The notes under the pieces were generated by a model that worked only from the letters and a program-made list of their open reading frames with translations, was not told the origin of the DNA and ran no database searches. 64,000 nt of DNA. It comes from Syngnathus acus (Eukaryota > Chordata > Actinopteri > Syngnathiformes > Syngnathidae). The translations under genes were made by a program, and so were the position numbers. This document shows positions 1 to 11,843 of the stretch, piece by piece. Each line of letters begins with the position of its first letter. Position 1 is the stretch's first letter. Location of the stretch: NCBI RefSeq assembly GCF_901709675.1, contig NC_051091.1, forward strand, positions 6,854,967-6,918,966, written 5' to 3'.

Positions 1-793
1 CTGAACCATAACAGCAAGTTATTCCGACTAACGTGACTCACAAAATCTGAAGAGTTATGAGAAAACATATTCAGGGGTAGTGAAGTGAAGTTAGGCAAGT
101 ACAAGACAAGAAGTGAGGCAGTTTGACGTCAGAGATGAAATGCATGTCACTTCTTTTTGTTGTTGTTATTTCCGCAGTCCTTTTGGTTGCAGGAGAAGAG
201 GAATAAAAAAGACTGTGCCATTTTGCAGCCCACAGGTGTTATTTTGGTGCACTGTCGCTTGGTGAGTCAGTGCAACGCCCCTCAATTACATCCCACTCCA
301 TCGCCCCCACAACCCATCCTTCCCGCCCCTCTGCCCACGCAGCCAACGCACTCTGACGTCAGTTGCCGCTGAGGTGGCGGTGCTAGCTGCTGCTGGTGTG
401 TGTGAGGGGGGGGGGGGTTCTTGTGCTGTCGCCCACAGAGTACTTCCTATACCACCTCCCTCCCTCTTTTGCTCTCCATCCACGCCCACTCATGTCTTGG
501 CCGGAATTCTTTTTCCACGCTCTGCCTATCACAACTAACTTGGACACATCACTTCTTCCTCATAAGGCAGTGTGATACCAGGAAGAGCCTTTCATGTTTA
601 CTTGAATTCATCCTCATAACGTCAGTTTTGTCTGTCTAGATTAAATTTCATTTGTGGTGTTTTGCTAGTTAAGCTAACTAGGAAGCTATGAATGCACACC
701 AAATAGGTTTTGGTGTCAATGTTATTTTTTTATAACTTGCAAAGAGAAGGGCAATCATTGCAAAATATTCATTTATTATAATATAATATAAAA
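1..793. other. left edge, non-coding or nab2 3' region
   Basis: No convincing exon was found here. The stretch holds a C-rich block near 285-345 and a G-run near 408-417. If nab2 is not terminated by the read-through stop at 794-796, its last coding exon or 3' UTR lies here or beyond the window edge, but no clear acceptor with a NAB-like C-terminus was seen. Confidence 0.4.
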
Positions 794-2796
794 TCAAACA
801 CACAATGATAAGTTAATATCTGAAAAGTCACCTGTGGGGGGAGTTCCATCTGACCCCAATTTGACCTTGGTGGCTCGATCATGTGACACCATGCGAGCCA
901 ATCGCAGCCCTTCATCCATGAGCGTTTGTTGCATGAGATGGCGACTCCAGGTGGGCGGGTTGGAGCTGTCGGTGACGGGACACGGCGATGGCGACTTGTT
1001 GCATTGCGAGCTCATTATATCTGAGAGGGCACAGACAGCAAGAGAATGCCGTTCATAGAGTTTTAGAAGCAACGGTGACATCTGGAGTAGTCGGAATAAC
1101 TTCTTGGAGTGTTTACCATGTGACATGCTGTCGGGACTTTCTGCAGACAAGCTGTCATCATCGGCCCTCTGGTGCGAGGCCTCGGCGCTGTCTGCTCCGA
1201 GGAGCGACGACGTGCTCTCGGGTGCAGTCACCTTGAAGTAAAGACACGGTTTGTTATTCTGAACCACTTGTTTTTTATTTCAGTTGATATACAGAGACGT
1301 TATAATCGCAAGCACTCCCACAAGAAGGATTTGTCAACTCACTTCGAGTCTTGCTCTTTTGTGTGATGGCGCGCAGTTTTCCTCCACATTAGACCTGAAG
1401 TGAAATAATCAACATTTTTGATTTTGTATTGTATTGTTTTATCCAATTCCAATATTTTACTTTCCACAAAGATCAGTTTTATTGACACTTTGGGAGAGGA
1501 AATTTATTCATCTATTTTATAATGAAAATGCTTGTCCTAATTAGGGTAAAAAACAACAACATTCAATCGACAATTCATAGCAGCGTGTTCAATGACCCTA
1601 CCACGCACGTTGTATTGTACGTGCAAGCTCCAAACATAAAGGTCTGAGCCGAGATTAAAAAATATATTAAAACTGCAAGACACTTACCTTGCATGCTTGA
1701 GAGTGGAGGTGTAGGCACATTTTCTCGCCACCTGCCGAGCCAAAGAGAAGAGTTCCACCCTCCTGAGTAAAAGGGCGTTGTCACGCATACAAAACTGGGC
1801 TGCCGCCTCGTTGATGATCAACTTGAGGGGAGAAGAAAGATGAGTGAGTATGACGCAGTCAAGTGACGAGAGGATAGTTTGTTTTACCTCGTGCTGCGTG
1901 AGTAGTTTGCCTTCTCTCCGCTTGGAGTCGAAGCGTCCATAGATGAGGCTGTACTTGCGGATCTCCTCTTCCTTCTTCGCGTCTTGGGAGCCCATGTTAA
2001 AGATGTGTCCCACGGTTTTGGCAATCTTCTTGTTTATCCTCAGCAGACTCTTCACTTCCGTTGCGTCGGAGCGGGGCAGAGTCCTGAGGAGTCTCTCCAC
2101 ACTTTCCGCCACGGCGCGGCTCGTCTCACCGTCTAGTTGTCCTCCGGGCCAGGCAGACAAAGGGGCGGGGCCAGAAGATGAGCTTGGAGATGTTGAGGGA
2201 CCGGGGTGGCCTATGGGTAGATGCGGCGGACTGGTCGAATCCTCTTCCATTCCCGGTGCAGAGGGTAAGGTGCCGTTGCCATCAGGCTCTGGGCTGAGCC
2301 AGTGTGGGTCCATGGGAGACAGTTTTTCCCGGTAATGTGAGTCTGGTGGCTGGGGGGAGGCCTGAGAGCATGGGCTCCGGGGGCTCCCACTGTGCATGGG
2401 CGTAAGACACGCCCGATCCTCCCGCTCGCACGGTGACCCCGGCTGCCCGTTGCTCAAAGACTTCCTCGGTCCACCCGCTGATCCGCTGGGACCCGTGCTG
2501 TCCACTTTAAAGAGCGGGATCCCCCCGAGGGAAGGAAGGCTGGAAACGGGCTGGCTGAAAAGGGCCGGATTGGCCGCCCAGTCTCGGAGGGCCTTCTGCA
2601 GCCGACGCACATGCAGCGGCTTGGTAGCCATGCCGACCAGGGCCATGATCTCCAGGAACTCGTCCTCGGCCGCCTCGCAGAGTTGCTGCACGTCGTCGCC
2701 GCCCTGCTGGCTGAAGGTTTCGTAGTAGGCCAGCAGGTTGGCCCTTTGCAGCACCCGATAGAGCTGCAGCTCCCCAAGAGTGCGTGGCAGAGACAT
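794..2796 (-). CDS. nab2: NGFI-A-binding protein 2-like transcriptional corepressor
   Basis: NAB proteins bind EGR zinc-finger factors in the nucleus and repress their targets. Coding exons on the minus strand are 2796-1888, 1821-1688, 1394-1343, 1231-1117 and 1020 downward. The first holds the N-terminal NCD1 domain (begins MSLPRTLGELQLYRVL; KPLHVRRLQKALRDW near residues 72-86), a Ser/Pro-rich linker, and the start of NCD2 (KKEEEIRKYSLIYGRFDSKR). The next continues NCD2 (NEAAAQFCMRDN). A basic KRAR patch and then WSRHLMQQTLMDEGLRLAR follow, which resemble NAB2 more than NAB1. The ATG at 2796 lies just inside the exon after an acceptor at 2802. The 96-nt intron 1116-1021 has good splice signals but is also open in frame. 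The 3' end is uncertain: either the frame reads to a stop at 794, giving about 478 aa, or it splices at 831 to an exon not found. Confidence 0.88.
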
Positions 2797-3344
2797 GGCA
2801 CGCTGCACACAAAAGACGAGCACAAATGAGACCGACTGACTAAAAGTTTGTAATCCTCATGAGACACTGAAACATGTTAATGTTAACTTTTGACTCATTC
2901 TACTGAAATCTTCAACAGAGGTGAATTCCCAGAAGTCATTATAAAAGATGGCACAAAAAACACAGTCCCCACCAATTACAACAGCAAACAATTCTCATAA
3001 ATAAAGCCATGATGTGGAATATTTTGCCTCTCCAAATCTGTCACCGTTGTGGCATCTTTTTATTTTTTATTTTACAAGATTTCAGTAGCTCAGCCAATCA
3101 AAAGCTTACCTCTTCACACATGAAGAGGTTGAAAAAAGTAACATGCCTATTTGACAGAATAAGAAGAAAAAACAATATCCATTTTTGAAATGGAGGGAGT
3201 AAAAGCTTGAACTCATCAGAAAAAAATAGTCAAGACGTGACAGATTTTTACATATAAGTATAGTAACTATGTTTTTTTAAACTTCCCACAACTGATTATC
3301 AGTCATTTGCTTAAGAAAGTGTTACAACTCGTCACTGTTCTTAC

Positions 3345-3401
3345 CTTCAGGTCAGGGAGATGAGTGAGGCTGCGGAGAAGTCTCTCAAACAACAGATGTC
3401 T
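3345..3401 (-). other. nab2: putative nab2 5' UTR exon
   Basis: On the minus strand a polypyrimidine-poor acceptor (TTTGTACAG) precedes 57 nt that end at a good donor (CTGAAG followed by GTAAGAAC). It lies upstream of the first coding exon of nab2. A further leader exon probably ends at 3551 (GCTTCAAG followed by GTAAAAAGG), with the transcription start somewhere before about 3750. This is inferred from splice-site signals only. Confidence 0.45.
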
Positions 3402-4352
3402 CTGTACAAATGGGGAAAAAAAATCTTCGGTCATTGTTTCATTGAGTCAAAACAAGTATTCAATACAGTCATAGGCCATTAAATATATTGCAACGCTGCT
3501 AAAAAAAATGCACTGCCTGTACGTCCACGTTTCAAATGCAGCCTTTTTACCTTGAAGCAATAGCGTCAGGTTGGCGTAGTAAATCCCCTCAGCCTACTGT
3601 GGCTCGTCTGAAATCACTGGCAGAAATCCTCCTCCGGCGCACCGTATTGGTCGCTGGCTGCCTCTCTTTCTCTCGCTGTGTGGGCTGGAGAATGACGGGG
3701 GCGGACTGCAACGCGCCATCTGACCGAAAAAGAGCCTTCCTCTCCCGGTAGAGAGGCGGCTTTCAAATTGGAGACGTGGGTGGGTGGTGGTGATGGTGGT
3801 GGGGGGCTCGGGATTAACCCTCTGCGTCTTCAAGATGTGTGCTCAGGAGCATGGAACTATTAAGGGGGAAGTTTGAAGACCCGAGTAAAAATCATACAAG
3901 AGACAATGTATATTGTTAGTTTTTGTCTTTTTTTTTTTTTTTTTTTAAATTGTGCATGCATTCTTAGTTTGCAGGGTGCTTTATCAGGCAGACTTATTAT
4001 TAGGTCTTTCACCAGAACTGTGTTCACAATAAGTACCCTCCGCCCCCAAAAATTAAGAGTATGGTCCAGAATTTTTATGAATTCTTTTGAATTGCATTTA
4101 AAAATAATAATTAAAAACTGTCTGTCTGTCTGTCTATTTATATAGTGTTGGGGTTGGCTAAATAAGAGTTAGTTATAAGTAAGTGTGTAAATATAAATGG
4201 AAAACATAAAAACTCCAAATGTTAAATTTAGCTATCGTCACTTGTTTAAGTACATTGGATACTTCTGGTCAATAGATGGCGGTAGTACTCAAATGTGTTG
4301 GTGGACTCGGGAAGGGTCCGGCAAAAAAACGAGAAGGAAGTTAAAAATGAAC

Positions 4353-4391
4353 AGAAGAAGAAGAAGAAGAAGAAGAAGAAGAAGAAGAAGA
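4353..4391. repeat. (AGA)n microsatellite
   Basis: About 13 uninterrupted AGA units. Open frames across it are Arg/Phe runs and not genes. Confidence 0.95.
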
Positions 4392-5576
4392 GAACCATAA
4401 AAACAACACAACGGGCACCTGGCAGTCTGACATAAACAAGGTTACACACTTATCCGAGCGATATAAATTCAACACAAGCTGTTTTGAATGCACGTGAAAA
4501 TTCGATACGCATCTTCACGGTACCCAAATGATGTGTAATACTGTTTGGGCTATTCCTACAGGAAGGGCAAACTGCTTTTATCAGCTAACTGTTACCACAC
4601 GTCGTTAGCGAAGACTTAGCTCGTCGGTGATATGTTTTCTCTTTAAAGGACAATCTGTAGTTTGGTTTCTGTTTTGTCGACGCATTTTCTCAACATTTAA
4701 CGAAAAAGCTGACACGAACGGGGACTAATTTTAACTCATTTAGTCAGCCTGCACGCCTGCCTTTTTTGGTAGGGTGTTTCCCAAGGCTAACATTCTGGGC
4801 GTCTGCTAACATTAGCCGCCTCTAAAGCACCTGGCTGACGTGAGCTTGAAAATGTTTTTGTTGTTTTCGTTTTGTTTTATTTTTATCGGTAAAACTATGC
4901 AACACAATCGCAACACAATCCTACTTTATATTAGCTTGTAGTCAAACTGTTGGTTCTGTTTATTTAGCAGGCAGACCTTAAAAAACGGCGACATACCATT
5001 TGGTTAATTTCGAAGTTAAAATATGTAAAGTTGCGAAAGAATATAATGTATAATTTATTAATGTGATCTTATTTTTATTTATGTTAATCGACTGTGCATT
5101 GTGGGGACGTCCTTAGAAGTGCAGTGTCATGATATACGAATATTAGTACATAAAGTGCAATCTTACCATAAGACATTTTCAGGTAGACTTGAGTGGTGGA
5201 TTGACATTCAGTTTTTTCATGATGGTGTGGTGAAGGAAATCAATGATCTGGAATAGTTTATGATTAAAAAGCATGTCTGAAGTTCAAGCTGGTGGTCTAG
5301 GACTCCCTCACTTGCAACACAATAGCCACTGTAATTCATTAATCTTCTGTATGCTGTAAGCGATGTTAGAAAGAGCTCTTATTTCAAATCTCACTGGCAG
5401 TTTCTTTTCGGAAAAATATTAAGTACAGCTCTTGTATGAGACTTCTGCTTATGTCCTGTTTGTGCTAAATATAGAGACATTTATGTTTGTTAGATTTTTG
5501 TTGTGTCACCATTTAGGATGGTGCACAAACATGTTCTTTTTGTTCAGTACTTGTAACCTGTTGTGTTTCATTTCAG

Positions 5577-8500
5577 ATAGTTACCTGCTGCACAATGGCA
5601 AATGTTTAAAAGCCCAAATCAGCTGCTGATATGGTGTACCCAAGAAGCCCCCAGTCTCACATTGGGGTGAGCGTCTGGGGAGAATATTGCAGCAGAATAT
5701 GGCTTTAGGAGATCATCTTCTACAAGAATTTATTTTCACCACGACAAAATAAGACATTTGAAAATGGAGAGAGTGGCAACTGAGAGGGAGATGGATGCCC
5801 TTACAGATTCGGATGAGGAGCTCACTGAGGGTGATTCCACTTCAGTGAATAAGTCAAGTCGGTGGGAGACTCGAGCGGCCGAAGACGACCGCGAGGCCAC
5901 ATCCAATGCTCAGGACACCCCAAACCCCGCCACCCCGCATGACTCCGGAATCGGTTACGTGGAATGCTGCGGCTCCATGGAGGACAGGGATGAAACCGAG
6001 GAAGTTTCCGACGACCACGAAAGCGCTGACGGTCACGTGAGCTCCCGGGTCATAAATCAAGAGGAGGATGAATCCGCAAAGGAGCAGCAGATGAACGGCG
6101 AGTCGGCTTGGAGGAGCTTCGGATCAGGAAGGAGGTGCAAACTGAGGAGCGGAGGTTCCGTTTCCGAGCAAAGCACTCAAAGTGGCTTTACCTTTCAAAA
6201 AGGAGCTTTCGTGTCGGGCGGCGGCAGGCACAAGCAGGCCCGCAGGCGCAACCATCATCATCATCCGCTGAACCGCGGCCGCAGGCGTTCAGGCAAACAA
6301 CTCGTGTTTGCTTTGAAAGAAATGTTGTCGGAGTCTCTCAGTGTCTGGTGTATCTCCTGTGTCCATATGATGATCGAAATTATCGTCACCTTAACTCACA
6401 ATTGTGGCGTTGGCGTGGAGACCGGAGGGTTGAAACTTTACCGCTTGGGGCAGCGACTCATTGGAAAGATGACGGACATACCGGGAATGAAGGCCGACGC
6501 TAGTAGGATATTAAAATGGACAAAGTGCGCAGGCGCGGATGTGGCCGATAAAGTTGGTCGCTCACTCAAGTGGACTAAACAAGCTGCCTTATCGACTTTC
6601 AGACTTCTTTATGCTTTGATCGTGCTCGCGTCCCAGCGAGTGAAAAGTGTCTTGGTCCGGCTTGGTGGAGAGAGGGGGAAACGGTATTGGACAGCTTTCC
6701 AGGATTCACGTTTTTGGAAGAGGGTGGTGCTTTTTGTGGAAAGGATAAGAAAGTGCTTCAAGAGAGACGGCCACGTGCACACATCCGGCTTCGAATCACC
6801 GGGTCGAGCCGGGAGAGGCCCGCCAGGTCAGGAGCTGGAAAGACTGCTGGCCTTGGCTGGGGTCCCAGAAGACGAGCTTGATCCCTTCACGGTGCTTGGC
6901 GTGGAGGTCCACGCGACTGAAGCCGAGCTGAAGAAGGCCTACAGGCAGCTGGCTGTCCAGGTATGCCGGCTAAAAAAACACATCAAATGCTTCTATCGAT
7001 TGTCTTTGATGAATGGATGACTAATAAATTGTCTACACACAAATCGTTTTTTTCCCACATCTCATCTCTTTTAGGTCCATCCAGACAAGAACAAACACCC
7101 ACGAGCTGGTGAGGCGTTCAAAGTACTGCGGGCTGCCTGGGATATTGTCAGTAACCCAGAAACACGAAGAGAGTATGAACTGTGAGTAGTAGTAACATGA
7201 CAACAGAGTCTGCAATGGAATCTCTCAAAACAAATGATTCATTCAAGGATGCTGGTAGACATCGAAACAAATGCTGTACATAAAAAAAAAAAACAAGTTC
7301 AGAAAGAGAGAGAAAAAGGCAGACTCAAGAGTTAACGCCATAGCTAATCAGCCTGTGGTGGCTAGCCGCGTAAGGTACAGCAAGCACCCAACTAAAGATA
7401 AGAGTCCTTTGTGATTTACGCTTCTGCTTGAGGCTGTTCTTACTTTAGCTGGAACTGGGGCATTAGTCAGGGTGGAGGAAATTACCAGCAGTACCAAATA
7501 GTGGTCCCTGTTAGCAGAAAACCTTCAGGCTTCTGCTAAAAAGCAAAGTAAAAAGGCAGAACTTGTTAAGGGCGCTGAAAATGGCGACATGTCTGCTGAC
7601 TCCCATTTAGCATGAGATTAATATTGATTGTTAATTTTGATCACAGACCTCATCATAAGAGGGTGTGTACACGTGCCTTGTCACCACCCAGTGGCGGAAA
7701 GCTACATTGTAACCGTGCAGCTCCTTCACAGCAACAGATTGATTGATTGATTGAATATTTATTGATCCCTAGGGGTGGGGAAATTCAGGCCCCAGCAGTA
7801 TCCATACCACAGAGTGGGTATACAAAAGACACACAGATGGCCTCTCATGAGGCTGCCACACAACGGCGCCACAAAGAAAGTCAGAAAGTGCACAAGATAA
7901 AAGCCATCAAAGCTAAAAGACAAAGGAAAAAAAGTAACAGCGGCCAACCAGCACCCCTCAATACAAGAGAACACACAAAATAGCCTCCACGGGGTCCATA
8001 GACAGGTGTAAGGGCAGTCCAGTTCAACGGCGCCCAATGGACCGTGGTCGATATGATGTATTCAAATTCTTTAGCGCAGCGGGCCAACCTTGAATCACTT
8101 CTCTAAGTCTTGTCGATCAATGAAATTTGTCTATGTCGCCATCCCTCAGCAATCTGCTCTGTCCCGTCACAGGAAGCGAATGGCGGCGACCGAGCTCTCC
8201 AAGTCCATGAACGAGTTCCTCACCAAGCTGCAGGACGACCTGAAGGAAGCCATGAACACCATGATGTGTACCAAATGTGAAGGCAAGCACAAGTATGTAT
8301 TCCCGCACAGCAGAATAAGATTTGCTCTTGCGTAGAAGAGAATGACAAAACGCAGATTCGTCCTTGTCACCGCAGGCGCTTCGAGATGGATCGAGAACCA
8401 GCCGAGGCCCGCTTCTGTGCCGAATGCAGTCGTCGCCATAGCGCCGACGAAGGCGACCTTTGGGCCGAGTCCAGCATGTTGGGCCTACGTATCACCTATT

Positions 8501-9189
8501 TTGCCTGCATGGATGGCAAAGTCTATGATATTACAGGTAACTTCTCTTCATTCAAAGCAACAAAGATGTCGATAAAAAGAAAAAACCTCTCATCTGATGT
8601 TATTGTGTCACGTTTCAGAGTGGGCGGGTTGCCAGAGGATAGTCATCTCTCCAGACACACACCGCGTGCCCTATCACATCTCCTTTGGGTCCAAGAACAA
8701 CAGCAATGCCGCCAGAAACAGGTGTCGTGTATTGCTGCTTGTGGTCGTGCATGGGAAGAGGATCTTGAAAAAACAAAACGCCTTTTAAATTTCGAATATA
8801 AGATAGGGGTGAAATTTGCAATGACGTTACTCCTCCCTGCAGACACATTTGATACTCCTTATTCACCTACATCTTCCCTTCTCCCTTGAAGGTCACACTC
8901 AGAGCACGGTCCAGGGCCGGCCAACCCGGCAGATTTACAGGACTTCTTCAACCGCATCTTCAAGGGAGCGGCCCCCAGTGACATGCCAGCCAATGGGGGC
9001 TTCTTCCCCTCAGGTCCATCTCACCATCCCCCACCCGGCGCCGGCTCACCCCCGTTCTCTCCTCCCCCGGGCCAGACAGGTTTCTTCATGCCGGGGGCCC
9101 CGCGGCCCGAGCCCGGCGAATCGTGTGCGGAGGGCGGCAAACCTCCGCCTCGGAGGAAGAAGAAAGTCCGCAAGCCCTTCCAGAGGTGA
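5577..9189 (+). CDS. dnajc14: DnaJ homolog subfamily C member 14
   Basis: This is an ER-membrane J-domain co-chaperone of Hsp70, known for handling membrane-protein export. The exon entered at 5577 (acceptor TTTCATTTCAG) carries the leader, and the ATG is at 5764. Coding exons are 5764-6960, 7075-7181, 8173-8292, 8376-8536, 8619-8721 and 8892-9189; phases join to 661 aa (human about 700). The N-terminal third is acidic and polar, followed by hydrophobic stretches near residues 195-220 and 280-300 that fit its membrane segments. The J domain starts at [10 protein letters not shown] at the end of the first coding exon and carries the HPD motif just after the splice (VHPDKNKH). Later exons hold the paired-Cys motifs CTKCEGKHK and CAECSRRH and the ISFGSKN block of the C-terminal region. 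The C-terminus is Pro-rich and ends in a basic tail ([12 protein letters not shown]). Confidence 0.95.
7737..8060 (-). mobile_element. 3' tail of a LINE-like retroelement in a dnajc14 intron
   Basis: Read on the minus strand, the stretch ends GAATTTCCCC...AGGGATCAATAAAT and then a (CAAT)n run. That is the usual 3' end of CR1/L2-type fish LINEs, which stop in a short tandem repeat. It lies in the intron between 7181 and 8173. No reverse-transcriptase frame remains. The family is inferred from the tail only. Confidence 0.5.
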
Positions 9190-11843
9190 AGTCTGCTGAG
9201 ATGAAGACAGCTACGGAAAAAAACAACCCAGGGAGACATTCAGCACAGGCCGCTTTGGGTCTTGCTGACATCCCAGCTGGAGGAGATTGAGGTTGCTTGG
9301 AAAGGCTGTTGGAAGGTTCAAGAGATGCCGGTGGTGGTGGTGCGGTAGCTCTCATTTCACCTTAGGTTGGCTTCATCTTCACGCTGACTGTAGCTTTGCC
9401 ATTCTTTCCTACCAACTCGCATTGCACCGTTTCTTCACTTGCTTTTTGCCACTCCCAGTCATTCACGTACGTTCGAAACGGAATCTTTGCAAGCCATGGT
9501 GGCACCAGCCGTGGCTCAATGTAATCAATTTGACAATATCCATTTCAGCATCAGCGCAACTGATATTGCAGTGATTCTCCATGCTAAAAGTTACATTTAA
9601 AAAATGTTTTTGTCTCTTGTACGTTGCAAATTTTTGTCTTTAAGACATGGAAAAGCCCAATGAGCAATAGTCCCAATTTAGTATCAGCATACTGTATGTT
9701 AAACACGACAAGGAATGAGTTACCAGTGATGCTGTGGTGATATACAATTTAGATATGGGGGAAAAAAATAATAGCTTGGAACCTACAATTATGGACAAAA
9801 TGTTAGACCGCTCTTTCTTCCTCGGTTTTATTTGTATTTTAAATGCCTAAATGTTGAGGTACATATTTGGGGGGGCGACAAATGACATTGAAAGTAGCTC
9901 ATAAGAGTAATTCCAGAGCCTTTTTTTTTTTTTTTTGATAACCAAAAGCATCGCCATTCCACATTGTCTTTCTGTTAGTCACATGATACACCTGTCGTGG
10001 CATCAAGACATTAAAATGAAGAAATTGAAGAATACCAAATAATTTTTCCATGACTGTATACACGTTAACACATTAAGCAGTGAAACTTTTCCAATTATTA
10101 GTCCCATTCATATTTGTGCTCCATTGTGATTTCCAAAATTCCCAACGGGACAGGCCTGATGAGTGGCCTACATTGCCCTCTGTTGCTCATCAGTGCAATT
10201 AGACATTTCTTTTATCAAATCACTGTTTCCTCCCCAGCTTTTTTAAGAACATGTGGTATCTCCACAATCTAAGTCTCAGTTTGTCTACCAAAGTTTAAAT
10301 TAATCTCTGATGTGAAATGTTTTAAACGATCACTCTCTAAAGATTTCGAAATTACTGTAAACATAAGGAAAAAAAAGCACGGAAGGGAAATTTCATGTCT
10401 TCATCGAACAACATAAAGGGTTCACTCTACTTTCTGCTGCTTGCATTCCTAATCACTTCAAATAACTTCAGGAAAACTCGGCTGTTTACACCAACTGTGT
10501 AAACGTTGCTCGAGCAAGCAGAATTTGACATTTGTATTTTTTTTGGGGGGGGTCAGTTTTGTACCTTTTGTGTTGGGGCCTGTGACGTCGCTGTTCATGT
10601 GCGGTTGCACAGAAGCCTGAAGTTCGCTGCATTGTGATGCCTCTGGGTTGGAGTGGTTGCGATATATATATATTTTTTCCCCGAATAAGAATTTCAGTGT
10701 TGACGCAGGATGCTGCCATGTTCCTCTCCCTGTGTCACATCGCCCCTCTTTTATGCATTTGTGGTGTATGATCAGGTGAGCCATGGCAGAACCACAAAGG
10801 CTTGTAACGCTTGAAATGAGATTGCTCCTCAGCAGTGGCTCTATAACTGAAAAGAACTGATTTATATTTTGCTGATAAAGTAGCATGATTTTATGTTTTG
10901 TTTGCCTTTGGTTTATTTTTCCAATGATGTGCAATTTGTGGTCTGCCGTCCTTGTTTAGGTTTTGGTTTTCTAATTGCCATGAACGTTGACAGTGAAAAT
11001 TTGCATTTGTTGACTTGTCACACATTCACCTCAGCATGAAAATGTACACTGATGGACATACTGGGTGCCGCTTGAAAGTTCAAGAAGACAACGGCAGAGT
11101 CAACAATGTTTTTTTTTTTTCTTTTAATGATTTTTTTTTTACAGAATATGCAGAAATATTGTAAACAACTTTATCTGACAATCATCAGGGGCTTTTGTTC
11201 CCTGGCTGGCAGACCATTTTAAAATATCACTCTTGGGTAAGTTTCCCCTGCTTTCTCTGGTTTTCAAAGTAAAGATAATTTCCTAAATGCAACATGTTTG
11301 ACTTGGTTTATATGCATAGATCCACAACAAAGTGACATTATAAATACGTAGCATAAGACAAAAGTGCCATACTACAAGTGGATCAGTGTTCGGCTTATGT
11401 GATTGGATGATCTCCTTACAAGGAGATGTTTGAAGAAGGTGAGCATGACTGCACACCGCTCCATCCACTTGACATATTTATAGCATCTGACAGGTCAGCT
11501 CAACAATGAAATGATACTTAACATAGTTACAGGTCAGACTCCTGCTCTTCTCGAGGCCAGATCATTTTTTCACCCTTCACAGTGTCCACAAACAGGTTCT
11601 TCAAGCCATTTATGTCAGCTTTTTTTTTTTTTTTTTACATTATTCTCTGGAAGGTGTTTATCGAAGAAAGCCTGTCTGTCCAGCACTCAACACACATTTT
11701 TCCACACTTAAATCCCCAGAAATTTATCTCATTTGGCCCACTTATATAGACATATATATTTGGTTTAAAAAGTGTTTACCTTTAAAATATCCCCATACCT
11801 TTCTCTACAACAGAATCGAGTGTGACGTCAGACCAAATTCAAA
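9190..11843. other. dnajc14 and inpp1 3' UTRs and convergent spacer
   Basis: Both flanking genes end toward this 2.65 kb stretch, so it should hold their 3' UTRs. Several A/T homopolymer runs are present. A minus-strand AATAAA near 10911-10916 could serve inpp1, but this is not certain. The open frames inside it (for example the minus-strand frame 10458-10934) have no recognisable protein content. Confidence 0.45.

Larger units (their letters stand above)
2802..5576. other. intergenic region between nab2 and dnajc14 with both 5' leaders
   Basis: This holds the nab2 leader exons (see 3345-3401) and, beyond about 3750, the head-to-head spacer to dnajc14. It contains a poly-T run near 3930 and an AGA trinucleotide repeat at 4353-4391. 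The first dnajc14 exon should lie here, but its donor was not identified with confidence. No protein-coding exon is evident. Confidence 0.4.

Noticed and set aside
1943-2725. Plus-strand frames of 109-130 codons
   Set aside because: Antisense to the GC-rich nab2 coding exon.
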